Assembly: GCA_945905915.1 (NCBI GenBank)
Contig: CAMDQL010000035.1
Coordinates: forward strand, 1-16,872
Direction of reading: 5' to 3'
Length of the DNA stretch: 16,872 bases
Origin: Flavobacterium psychrophilum
GTDB lineage: Bacteria; Bacteroidota; Bacteroidia; Flavobacteriales; Flavobacteriaceae
Positions 7,440-14,384 of this stretch are shown piece after piece (position 1 is the stretch's first letter; each line of letters begins with the position of its first letter). The translations under genes and the position numbers were made by a program. The notes below the pieces were generated by a model that saw only the letters and a list, made by a program, of their open reading frames with translations, did not search any database and had not been told where the DNA came from.

Positions 7440-7513
7440 TCGGGATGACTGGATTCGAACCAGCGACCCCTAGCACCCCATGCTAGTACGCTACCAGGCT
7501 GCGCTACATCCCG
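7440..7513 (-). tRNA. tRNA-Pro (anticodon GGG)
   Basis: Read on the minus strand, the 7-bp acceptor stem CGGGATG/CATCCCG pairs perfectly, with discriminator A at 7440. The anticodon arm is CTAGC, loop ATGGGGT, GCTAG, giving anticodon GGG (7479-7477). The T arm has GGTTCGAATC. CCA is not encoded. It is convergent with aroA and divergent from queA. Confidence 0.95.
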
Positions 7514-7520
7514 AATTTTG

Positions 7521-7551
7521 CAAAATTAAACATTTCAATTGTATAATAAAA
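7521..7551 (-). promoter_or_regulatory. Promoter for tRNA-Pro
   Basis: The minus strand reads TAATTTTG at 7528-7521, a perfect TAnnTTTG. A TTTT lies 19 nt upstream (7551-7548) where TTTG would be expected. The -7 box overlaps a perfect 14-bp palindrome, aattttgcaaaatt (7514-7527), that abuts the tRNA 5' end. Confidence 0.55.
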
Positions 7552-7569
7552 AAAATAAACATCAATTTA

Positions 7570-7602
7570 CTTGACAACGCCTATTTCATAATCGTATATT
7601 TG
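7570..7602 (+). promoter_or_regulatory. Promoter for queA
   Basis: CTTG (7570-7573) is followed after 21 nt by TATATTTG (7595-7602), a perfect TAnnTTTG. It implies a leader of about 55 nt that carries the 7632-7659 heptamer repeat. Confidence 0.65.
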
Positions 7603-7631
7603 CCCAATATTAGTTTTAGATTAATAACTAT

Positions 7632-7659
7632 CTAAATTCTAATTTCTAAATTCTAAATT
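7632..7659 (+). repeat. 4x heptanucleotide repeat in the queA leader
   Basis: The tract has three copies of ctaaatt and one variant, ctaattt, in exact 7-nt register, ending six bases before the queA ATG. It lies between the promoter and the start codon, so it should be part of the mRNA leader. Confidence 0.85.
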
Positions 7660-7665
7660 TTATTT

Positions 7666-8715
7666 ATGAAATTATCTCATTTTCAATTCAATCTTCCAGA
7701 AGAATTATTAGCCGAATTCCCTACTGAAAACCGTGATGAATCACGTTTAATGGTTGTAAACAGAAAAACAGGAACAATCGAGCACAAATTATTTAAAGAT
7801 ATTATTGACTATTTTGATGATGGCGATGTAATGGTGTTAAATAATACAAAAGTATTTCCCGCTCGATTATATGGAAACAAAGAAAAAACAGGAGCTCGTA
7901 TAGAAGTTTTCTTATTAAGAGAATTAAATGCAGAACAACGTTTATGGGATGTTTTAGTAGATCCTGCACGTAAAATCCGTATTGGAAATAAATTATATTT
8001 TGGCGATGATGATTCATTAGTAGCTGAAGTAATTGACAATACAACTTCTCGTGGAAGAACATTACGCTTTTTATATGATGGTTCGTATGAAGAATTTAGA
8101 GAAAAACTTTTAGAACTTGGCGAAACACCTATTCCTAAATACATTAACCGTGAGGTAACTCCTGAAGATGCAGAGCGTTATCAAACAATCTATGCCAAAG
8201 AAGAAGGTGCTGTTGCAGCTCCAACTGCTGGTTTGCATTTTTCTAAGCATTTATTAAAACGCCTTGAAATTAAAGGAATTGATTTTGCAGAAGTAACTCT
8301 TCATGTAGGATTAGGAACGTTTAATCCAGTTGAGGTAGAAGACTTATCAAAACATAAAATGGATTCTGAAGAAATGAAAATTTCTCAAGAAGCTTGTGAT
8401 ATTATTAATAATGCAAAAGAAAACAAAAGACGAATTTGTTGTGTAGGAACTACAGCTATGCGTGCTATAGAAAGTTCAGTTTCTTCACAAAGAACCTTAA
8501 ATCCGTTTACAGGTTGGACCAATAAATTTATTTATCCTCCCTATGATTTTAGTTTAGCTAACGCTATGGTGACTAATTTTCACATACCAAAATCAACATT
8601 ATTAATGATGATTTCAGCATTTTGTGGACACGATTTAATGATGAAAGCTTACAAAGAAGCAATCCAAGAAAAATACCGATTTTACTCTTATGGTGATGCC
8701 ATGTTGATTATTTAA
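7666..8715 (+). CDS. queA: tRNA preQ1(34) S-adenosylmethionine ribosyltransferase-isomerase
   Basis: QueA (349 aa) moves the ribose of AdoMet onto preQ1 at position 34 of tRNA to form epoxyqueuosine. Family blocks include [11 protein letters not shown] (21-31), [14 protein letters not shown] (57-70), [12 protein letters not shown] (181-192), [23 protein letters not shown] (213-235), the [10 protein letters not shown] stretch (261-270), and [25 protein letters not shown] (288-312). Its length is normal for the family. It is a single-gene unit, with its own promoter upstream and a hairpin terminator starting 20 bases after the stop. The other queuosine genes are not in the window. Confidence 0.96.
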   Translation: MKLSHFQFNLPEELLAEFPTENRDESRLMVVNRKTGTIEHKLFKDIIDYFDDGDVMVLNNTKVFPARLYGNKEKTGARIEVFLLRELNAEQRLWDVLVDPARKIRIGNKLYFGDDDSLVAEVIDNTTSRGRTLRFLYDGSYEEFREKLLELGETPIPKYINREVTPEDAERYQTIYAKEEGAVAAPTAGLHFSKHLLKRLEIKGIDFAEVTLHVGLGTFNPVEVEDLSKHKMDSEEMKISQEACDIINNAKENKRRICCVGTTAMRAIESSVSSQRTLNPFTGWTNKFIYPPYDFSLANAMVTNFHIPKSTLLMMISAFCGHDLMMKAYKEAIQEKYRFYSYGDAMLII

Positions 8716-8734
8716 AACAAAAAAATAATAATTT

Positions 8735-8763
8735 AAAATCCTGGCATTAGCTGGGATTTTTTT
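8735..8763 (+). terminator. Intrinsic terminator after queA
   Basis: aaaatcctggc (8735-8745) pairs with 8750-8760 around a 4-nt loop, with two G-U pairs, and the 3' arm runs into seven consecutive T (8757-8763). A second small hairpin follows: ctgattt at 8768-8774 with aaatcag at 8781-8787. Confidence 0.75.
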
Positions 8764-8797
8764 ATTTCTGATTTCTAAAAAAATCAGATTTTAGGGT

Positions 8798-8828
8798 TTT
8801 GCTACTTTCTAACTTTTGCCTACTTTTA
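8798..8828 (+). promoter_or_regulatory. Promoter for kynU
   Basis: TTTG (8798-8801) is followed after exactly 19 nt by TACTTTTA (8821-8828), which differs from TAnnTTTG only in the last base. It lies 22 bases before the kynU ATG. Confidence 0.65.
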
Positions 8829-8850
8829 CCTTTTTAACAACCTAAGACAA

Positions 8851-10146
8851 ATGAATTTTCAAAATACACGTGAATTTGCACAAAGTTTAGATGCTCAAGA
8901 TGAGTTGAAAAATTATAGAAATGAATTTATTTTTCCAAAAGTAAATGGAAAACAAGTAATCTATTTTACAGGAAATTCACTTGGGTTGCAACCCAAAAGA
9001 ACTCAGAAATATGTAGACGAAGTCATGAATGACTGGGCTAATTTAGCCGTGGAAGGACATTTTTATTCAGACAAACCTTGGTGGGATTATCACGAACGAT
9101 TTGCAGCACCATTAAGCGAAATTGTAGGGGCAAAACCTACAGAAGTTACTGTTATGAATACATTAACAGTGAATCTTCACTTATTAATGGTTTCGTTTTA
9201 TCGTCCGACGCAGAAAAAATTCAAAATTATTTGCGAAGAAAAAGCCTTTCCAAGCGATCAATATATGTTCCAAAGTCAAATCGATTTTCATTCTAAATCG
9301 GTGGGTTTTAATCCTAGCGAAGCGTTGGTTGAAATTAAAAGAAGAGATGGAGAACACAATATTAGAATTGAAGATATTTTAGCTAAAATTGAAGAAGTTG
9401 GTGAAGAGTTGGCTTTAGTTTTAATTGGAGGTGTAAATTATTACACTGGGCAAGTTTTCGACATGAAAACAATAACCGAAGCAGGCCATAAACAAGGAGC
9501 TTATGTAGGTTGGGATTTAGCGCATGCTGCAGGAAATATTGAATTACATTTGAACGAATGGAATGTGGATTTTGCTGCTTGGTGCAGTTATAAATATATG
9601 AATTCTGGACCAGGTAATGCATCAGGTTGTTTTGTACATGAAATGCATCATAATGATGCTGATTTGCCAAGATTTGCCGGATGGTGGGGACACAACAAAG
9701 AACGCCGATTTAAAATGGAACCAAAATTTGATCCCGTTCGCGGTGCCGAAGGTTGGCAAATAAGTAATCTTCCAATTTTATCTTTAGCCCCTTATTTAGC
9801 ATCTGTTGATATGTTTGCTGAGGTTGGAATGACTAAATTAATTTCCAAGCGTAATCTAATAACTTCTTATTTGGAATTCATTCTTAAAGAGATTGACAAT
9901 GAATTAGAAGGAGCTGATTTCGAAATAATTACACCTTCAAATCAAGAGGAACGCGGTTGTCAATTATCGGTTTATTTGCACGGACAAGGAAGAGAATTAT
10001 TCGAACGATTAATGAAAAATGGCGTTATTACTGATTGGAGAGAGCCAAATGTAATTCGTTTAGCACCAGCACCTTTTTATTGTTCTTTTGAAGATATGTA
10101 CGAGTTCGGACAAATATTGAAACAGTTGATTTTGAATAAACAGTAA
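8851..10146 (+). CDS. kynU: Kynureninase
   Basis: KynU (431 aa) is a PLP-dependent fold-type I enzyme that cleaves kynurenine or 3-hydroxykynurenine to anthranilate or 3-hydroxyanthranilate plus alanine. Visible motifs are YFTGNSLGLQPK (38-49), VMNTLTVNLHLLM (101-113), GWDLAHAAGN with the PLP-pyridine Asp222, and WCSYKYMNSGPG with Schiff-base Lys248. The latter is followed by the FAGWWGHN block (275-282) and GWQISNLPIL (301-310). The length is normal. KMO is encoded 5 kb away, so the substrate is probably 3-hydroxykynurenine on the way to quinolinate and NAD. An agmatinase-type ureohydrolase gene follows after 56 bases that carry a heptamer repeat, with no terminator between, so cotranscription is likely. 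Confidence 0.96.
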   Translation: MNFQNTREFAQSLDAQDELKNYRNEFIFPKVNGKQVIYFTGNSLGLQPKRTQKYVDEVMNDWANLAVEGHFYSDKPWWDYHERFAAPLSEIVGAKPTEVTVMNTLTVNLHLLMVSFYRPTQKKFKIICEEKAFPSDQYMFQSQIDFHSKSVGFNPSEALVEIKRRDGEHNIRIEDILAKIEEVGEELALVLIGGVNYYTGQVFDMKTITEAGHKQGAYVGWDLAHAAGNIELHLNEWNVDFAAWCSYKYMNSGPGNASGCFVHEMHHNDADLPRFAGWWGHNKERRFKMEPKFDPVRGAEGWQISNLPILSLAPYLASVDMFAEVGMTKLISKRNLITSYLEFILKEIDNELEGADFEIITPSNQEERGCQLSVYLHGQGRELFERLMKNGVITDWREPNVIRLAPAPFYCSFEDMYEFGQILKQLILNKQ

Positions 10147-10166
10147 TTGCAGTTTCAAAATTAAAA

Positions 10167-10201
10167 CCTGAAACTTTAAACTTGAAACCCGAAACTAAAA
10201 A
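10167..10201 (+). repeat. 5x heptanucleotide repeat between kynU and the ureohydrolase gene
   Basis: Five units (cctgaaa, ctttaaa, cttgaaa, cccgaaa and an A-rich end unit) are in exact 7-nt register and end one base before the next start codon. A gtttcaa at 10152-10158 can pair with ttgaaac at 10182-10188. As at metF, the cttgaaa unit makes an in-frame TTG (10182) that a gene finder could choose as start. Confidence 0.9.
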
Positions 10202-10202
10202 A

Positions 10203-11279
10203 ATGATAAAACAACAAATCATAGACAATTTCGACCCTTCACAACCAGGTTTAGCTGATGCAACCTTTTTTGGATTGCCTTTTTCAGCCGAGCAAAGTGA
10301 AATAATTGTAATTCCAGTGCCTTGGGAAGTAACGGTGAGTTATGGTGCAGGCGCTTCGGAAGGACCAGATGCCATTATGGAAGCTTCTTTTCAAGTCGAT
10401 TTAAATCATCAAGAGTTTCCAGAATTATGGAAATTAGGCATTTACATGGATGAATCGCCAGCACATTGGGCAAAAAATTCTGAAAAATACAAAGGATTAG
10501 CTCAGCCTATTATCGAAGCTTTAGAGAGCGGAGACGATGTAGCTACTTTTCCAGCTTTACAATTGGACTTAGATACCATTAATAAAGTTTGTAAAGAATT
10601 ACACCAAGAAATAAAAGAGCGTGTGTTGCATTGGATGAACCAAGGAAAAAAAGTAGTGCTTTTAGGAGGTGATCACTCTACGCCGTTAGGTTATTATCAA
10701 GCGTTAGCTACTAAATATGACAATTTCGGAATCTTGCATTTAGACGCGCACATGGATTTACGTATTGCTTACGAAGGATTCACCTATTCGCACGCTTCTA
10801 TTATGTATAATGCCTTACAAATTCCGCAAATTTCTAAAATTGTACAAGTAGGAATTCGCGATTTTTGTGAACAAGAGGTAGAAGTGGCTTTGAAAGATAG
10901 AGTTTTAGTGCATACGGATATGGATTTAAAACAAGAAGCTTTCGAAGGCAAAACGTGGCAACAACAATGCGACCAAATTATAGCTTCGTTACCAGAAAAA
11001 GTGTGTATTTCGTTTGATATTGACGGCATGTATCCTTGGTATTGCCCCAATACTGGTACTCCAGTTCCGGGTGGATTTTCATTTGAGCAAGCCGCGTATT
11101 TGTTCAGTCGCTTAGCAGCAACTAATAAAGAAATCATCGGATTTGATTTAGTAGAAGTAGCACCTGGCGATGACGATTGGGATGGAAACGTAGGTGCAAG
11201 AATGTTATTTCATATGTGTGGTGCTTTTGCGAAATCACAAAAAATGAATGTGGGAAATAAAATTCAATTTAATAAATAA
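10203..11279 (+). CDS. Agmatinase/arginase family ureohydrolase
   Basis: This 358-residue protein has the arginase fold with a complete set of binuclear Mn ligands: GGDHS (155-159, His158), DAHMD (181-185: Asp181, His183, Asp185) and SFDID (270-274: Asp272, Asp274), plus Glu318 in DLVEVAP. The family hydrolyses guanidino/amidino C-N bonds (arginine, agmatine, formiminoglutamate, guanidinobutyrate); bacteroidete proteins of this type are usually labelled agmatinase family without proof. After SFDIDG the usual LDP is MYP, so the Asp there is replaced by Tyr. The N-terminus (about 1-90) is longer than in small agmatinases. I chose ATG 10203 because upstream codons from TTG 10182 are repeat. It sits directly after kynU, so a role linked to the kynurenine pathway is possible; the substrate is unknown. 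Confidence 0.88.
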   Translation: MIKQQIIDNFDPSQPGLADATFFGLPFSAEQSEIIVIPVPWEVTVSYGAGASEGPDAIMEASFQVDLNHQEFPELWKLGIYMDESPAHWAKNSEKYKGLAQPIIEALESGDDVATFPALQLDLDTINKVCKELHQEIKERVLHWMNQGKKVVLLGGDHSTPLGYYQALATKYDNFGILHLDAHMDLRIAYEGFTYSHASIMYNALQIPQISKIVQVGIRDFCEQEVEVALKDRVLVHTDMDLKQEAFEGKTWQQQCDQIIASLPEKVCISFDIDGMYPWYCPNTGTPVPGGFSFEQAAYLFSRLAATNKEIIGFDLVEVAPGDDDWDGNVGARMLFHMCGAFAKSQKMNVGNKIQFNK

Positions 11280-11284
11280 ATAGT

Positions 11285-11316
11285 AAGCCGAAGCAATTAA
11301 AAGCTTCGGTTTTTTT
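11285..11316 (+). terminator. Strong intrinsic terminator after the ureohydrolase gene
   Basis: The stem aagccgaagc (11285-11294) pairs with 11303-11312 (one G-U pair) around an 8-nt loop, followed by T through 11316. The T-run overlaps the stop codon of the convergent photolyase gene. Confidence 0.9.
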
Positions 11317-12847
11317 ATAAATTATCTACATTTTCCAAAATCGAAATCGCTTTTTCTTTCGTTGAGGCTAATTCTTCGGGTTTCATTTTTCTTAGTAAGG
11401 CTAACATCATACTCATTCTTTGATTAGTAGCGAAATGCTGTTTTTTCTCATCTAAAAAATGCCAATACAAACTGTTGAACGGGCACGCATTTTCGCCTAA
11501 TTTATCTTTCACATTATAATGACAACTGCCGCAATAGTTACTCATTTTATTAATATAACTTCCAGAAGAAACGTACGGTTTCGTTGCTAAAATTCCGCCA
11601 TCTGCATACTGACTCATGCCTCTTGTGTTGGGCATTTCAACCCATTCAATTGCATCGATGTAAACACCTAAATACCAAGAATCCACTGCATCAGGATGTA
11701 ATTGTGCCAACAAAGAAAAATTACCAATCACCATCAACCGCTGAATATGATGTGCATACGCTTCCGATAAACTTTGGGAAATCGAGTGTTGCATACATTT
11801 CATCTTGGTTTTTCCAGTCCAAAAGAAATCAGGTAGTGGATTATAGTTTTCTAAAACGTTCATTTGGGCATAATTGGGCATTTCTTTCCAATAAATTCCT
11901 CTAACATATTCGCGCCAACCAATAATTTGTCGCACAAAACCTTCTACCTGCGCCAATTCAATCGTTTCTTGATGTTGAAAATAATACGAAATCACACTTT
12001 CAACTACTTCTTTCGGACTGATCATTTTAGAATTCATTGCAAAAGATAAACGCGAATGAAACAGAAATTTGTGTCCGCTAAACAATGCATCTTGATAAGT
12101 ACCAAAGTGCGCCAAAAAATGCTCACAGAAATAATCAATCAATTGCAAACTTTCGTTTCTTGAAGTAGGCCAATTGAAATGTTCCGCATCAATTGTTCCA
12201 ATAGTGGTAATGTTTTGAGTGGTAATTTCGGTAACAATTTCAGATACATTTTTATGAAATTCCAATGGAAACGGAATCGGAACTTCGTTTTTATATTGAT
12301 TGCGGTTGTTGTGGTCAAAATTCCATTTTCCATCTAACGGTTGTTCACCGACCATTAAAACATCATGTTTTTTTCGCATCATGCGATAGAAACTTTCCAT
12401 CAAAAGTTGTTTTTTCCCTTTGAAAAAATCAGCTAATTCATTTCTACTCGTATAAAAATGTTCCGAATCGACAGCTTTTGATGGAATTGAAATTTTTTCG
12501 CAAATGGATTTTAATTGTTCATCCAAGCGATATTCATCGGGAAGTTGGTATTCAAAACAGTCAAATTTATATTCAGTAACCAAATCCAAAATCAGTTGTT
12601 CCAAATTATGTGGATTATTTACATCCGAAATTGTATAATAAACCACTTGATGCCCTTGTTTTATCAAATCCTCCGAAAAATTTCGCATCGATAAGAAAAA
12701 CGCCACCACTTTTTGAATGTGATGTTTCACATAATCGGTTTCCTGACGCATTTCGGCCATTACATACACCACATCCGAATTGACTTCTTCAAACCAAGAA
12801 TGTTGAGAATTGAGTTGGTCGCCCAAAAGTAATCGAAGTGTTTTCAT
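11315..12847 (-). CDS. Fe-S bacterial photolyase/cryptochrome (PhrB/CryB type)
   Basis: This 510-residue protein belongs to the prokaryotic Fe-S photolyase/cryptochrome branch (COG3046), which includes the (6-4) photolyase PhrB of Agrobacterium and CryB of Rhodobacter. The N-terminus LRLLLGDQLNSQHSWF is typical. Four cysteines suited to a [4Fe-4S] cluster are present: Cys351, Cys439, Cys442 and Cys455, with spacing matching my memory of PhrB almost residue for residue. The AYAHHIQRLMVIGNF segment (363-377) holds the His pair proposed as catalytic in (6-4) repair, and DAIEWVEMPNTRGMSQYADGG (398-418) is a family hallmark. Its ATG directly follows the TAG of the DASH-type gene (no gap), so the two are translated from one message. 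It probably repairs UV (6-4) photoproducts; a photoreceptor role is possible. Confidence 0.93.
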   Translation of the reverse strand: MKTLRLLLGDQLNSQHSWFEEVNSDVVYVMAEMRQETDYVKHHIQKVVAFFLSMRNFSEDLIKQGHQVVYYTISDVNNPHNLEQLILDLVTEYKFDCFEYQLPDEYRLDEQLKSICEKISIPSKAVDSEHFYTSRNELADFFKGKKQLLMESFYRMMRKKHDVLMVGEQPLDGKWNFDHNNRNQYKNEVPIPFPLEFHKNVSEIVTEITTQNITTIGTIDAEHFNWPTSRNESLQLIDYFCEHFLAHFGTYQDALFSGHKFLFHSRLSFAMNSKMISPKEVVESVISYYFQHQETIELAQVEGFVRQIIGWREYVRGIYWKEMPNYAQMNVLENYNPLPDFFWTGKTKMKCMQHSISQSLSEAYAHHIQRLMVIGNFSLLAQLHPDAVDSWYLGVYIDAIEWVEMPNTRGMSQYADGGILATKPYVSSGSYINKMSNYCGSCHYNVKDKLGENACPFNSLYWHFLDEKKQHFATNQRMSMMLALLRKMKPEELASTKEKAISILENVDNL

Positions 12848-14140
12848 CTAAAATAATTCATGAGTTAACCACATTTTCTGAAATTTTCCATTGGCATCGT
12901 ATAGTTCCGCTTGGCGTTTGATATTGAATTTTCTATCACGTGGATCGTTGCCAACACCCGCATTGTACATCCAATTGCCATAATTACTGTGCACGTCATA
13001 ATCAATCAACATACTTTCAAAATAGGCAGCACCTATGCGCCAATCTTGTTCCCATTCTTTTGCCCAATAACTCGCTACATTTTGTCGACCGCGATTGCTC
13101 ATCCAGCCCGTTTTTTGTAATTCAATCATGTTGGCATTCACAAAATGTTCGGGCGTGTTGCCGTTTGTCCATTGATTGAAGGCTTTTGAATTTTGGTTCC
13201 AATGGTATTCTTTTTGCAAAATGCCATTCAATTGAAAAATTTTGTTGCCGTGTTTTAGCGAAATGTATTTGAAATAATCGCGCCAAATTAACTCAAAAAT
13301 CAACCAATACGTATCTTCGTTTTTGACCACTTTTTTCTCAAATTGTTGTACTTCCCAATAAATTGTTCGTGCCGAAATACTTCCATTGGCCAACCAAGCC
13401 GAAAGTTTTGAACTGTAATCCTTTCCAATTAAACCATTGCGGGTTTTCTTATAAACTGCTAGTTTTTTGGTGTCCCAAAAGTACTCTTCGATGCGTTTAT
13501 TCGCTTGATTTTCGCCACCTTTAAAAGGGAAAGCCGTTTTATTGGGTTGTTTGAACTCATCAAAACCTAAATCTTCTAACCTTGGAATAGTTGTTTTTTC
13601 TGCAATTAAATTTGAAATTGGTTTGCCTGTAATCGCAACTGTGGGTCGCACTCGAATTTTCTTTTCTAATTGCTTTCTGAATTCGGAAAAAATTTCAGGA
13701 ATTTTCTCCCAATCTTCGTATGGAACATCATCAGGATGAAATAAGAATTGGTCGTAACAGGTTTTCCATTTCACCGCTGGAATTGAATTTTGAACTTCAG
13801 TTGCTACTTCTATTTCTTCTGGTGTCCATTCGTTTTGAATGTAAATCGTATCAATTTGATATTTAGCGGCTACTTCCGGAATTAGTTGTTCGGGATAACC
13901 GTAATAAACGAATAATGAGATGTTCTTATCGGCTAAATTTTGTTGTAATTCGGTTACCGTTTCTAACAGAAATTGGGTTCTGAATTTTTCTGTTTTTTTG
14001 AAACCATATTGTGTTGTTTCAAAATGTCTCGGGTCTAAACAATAAATACCAATGACTTTTTCATTTTCTCTACAGGCATTGTATAACGAATGATTATCAA
14101 TCGTGCGCAAATCATTTCTAAACCAAATTAATCCGTTCAT
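12848..14140 (-). CDS. DASH-family cryptochrome/photolyase
   Basis: This 430-residue flavoprotein has an N-terminal antenna (alpha/beta) domain beginning GLIWFRNDLRTIDN (3-16) and a C-terminal FAD domain with YSSKLSAWLANGSIS (242-256), WRDYF (286-290), GWMSNRGRQNVASYWAKE (345-362) and DYDVHSNYGNWMYNAGVGNDPR (380-401). FRTQFLLETVTELQQNL (53-69) and the FNIKRQAELYD end are characteristic of the DASH group, which repairs CPDs mainly in single-stranded or loop DNA and may also signal. Trp367 and Trp390 are plausible members of the electron-transfer triad. It is followed without gap by the Fe-S photolyase. Upstream, 106 bases carrying 8-nt repeats separate it from the DUF2256 gene, and I see no promoter in them. 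Confidence 0.93.
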   Translation of the reverse strand: MNGLIWFRNDLRTIDNHSLYNACRENEKVIGIYCLDPRHFETTQYGFKKTEKFRTQFLLETVTELQQNLADKNISLFVYYGYPEQLIPEVAAKYQIDTIYIQNEWTPEEIEVATEVQNSIPAVKWKTCYDQFLFHPDDVPYEDWEKIPEIFSEFRKQLEKKIRVRPTVAITGKPISNLIAEKTTIPRLEDLGFDEFKQPNKTAFPFKGGENQANKRIEEYFWDTKKLAVYKKTRNGLIGKDYSSKLSAWLANGSISARTIYWEVQQFEKKVVKNEDTYWLIFELIWRDYFKYISLKHGNKIFQLNGILQKEYHWNQNSKAFNQWTNGNTPEHFVNANMIELQKTGWMSNRGRQNVASYWAKEWEQDWRIGAAYFESMLIDYDVHSNYGNWMYNAGVGNDPRDRKFNIKRQAELYDANGKFQKMWLTHELF

Positions 14141-14158
14141 TTCATTTTAATTTTTGCT

Positions 14159-14182
14159 CGCAAAGACGCAAAGTCGAGAAGC
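14159..14182. repeat. 3x octanucleotide repeat upstream of the DASH gene
   Basis: The units cgcaaaga and cgcaaagt and a diverged cgagaagc are in exact 8-nt register. They lie in the 106-base gap between the DUF2256 gene and the DASH-type gene. Confidence 0.75.
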
Positions 14183-14209
14183 TTTAATTTTTATTCGAAT
14201 CAATTTTCC

Positions 14210-14241
14210 GAACATCCGAATATCAGAACATTCGAATATCT
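14210..14241. repeat. 4x octanucleotide repeat just after the DUF2256 gene
   Basis: Four 8-nt units (gaacatcc, gaatatca and two variants; consensus gaaYatYc) are in exact register, with gaacat and gaatat alternating, so the true period may be 16. Nearby, attcgaat occurs twice (14193-14200 and 14230-14237). Confidence 0.8.
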
Positions 14242-14246
14242 ATTTA

Positions 14247-14384
14247 TCAATTCTTGTTTTTCCTACATTTGTCACTACAATATAATACTTCTTCCCATTT
14301 TTTCTCCCATTTTTTGCGCCATGAAAAAGGAAGTTGGCAGGTTTTGCAAATTTTTTCGGGAAGATTGATTTTTTTATGCGCCAT
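14247..14384 (-). CDS. DUF2256 family small two-CxxC protein
   Basis: This short gene encodes 45 residues. The N-terminus is [19 protein letters not shown], the middle is a [12 protein letters not shown] segment, and the end is [12 protein letters not shown]. It matches the DUF2256 (COG4338) pattern as I know it: LPxKxCxxC, PFxWRKKW, then YCSxxCR. Cys13/Cys16 and Cys36/Cys40 look like a small zinc-binding knuckle; the molecular function is not known. Its ATG overlaps the end of the flavin reductase gene in the sequence ATGGCGCATAA, so the two are translationally coupled. DUF2256 genes are often near cryptochrome/photolyase genes in my recollection, which fits this context. Confidence 0.85.
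   Translation of the reverse strand: MAHKKINLPEKICKTCQLPFSWRKKWEKKWEEVLYCSDKCRKNKN

Noticed and set aside
7436..7665. tRNA-Pro as an integration site for a mobile element
   Set aside because: No integrase, no duplicated tRNA 3' end, and housekeeping genes on both sides.
14141..14246. A promoter for the DASH-type gene in the repeat-bearing gap
   Set aside because: No TAnnTTTG is found on the minus strand; TTTG occurs but without the second box.
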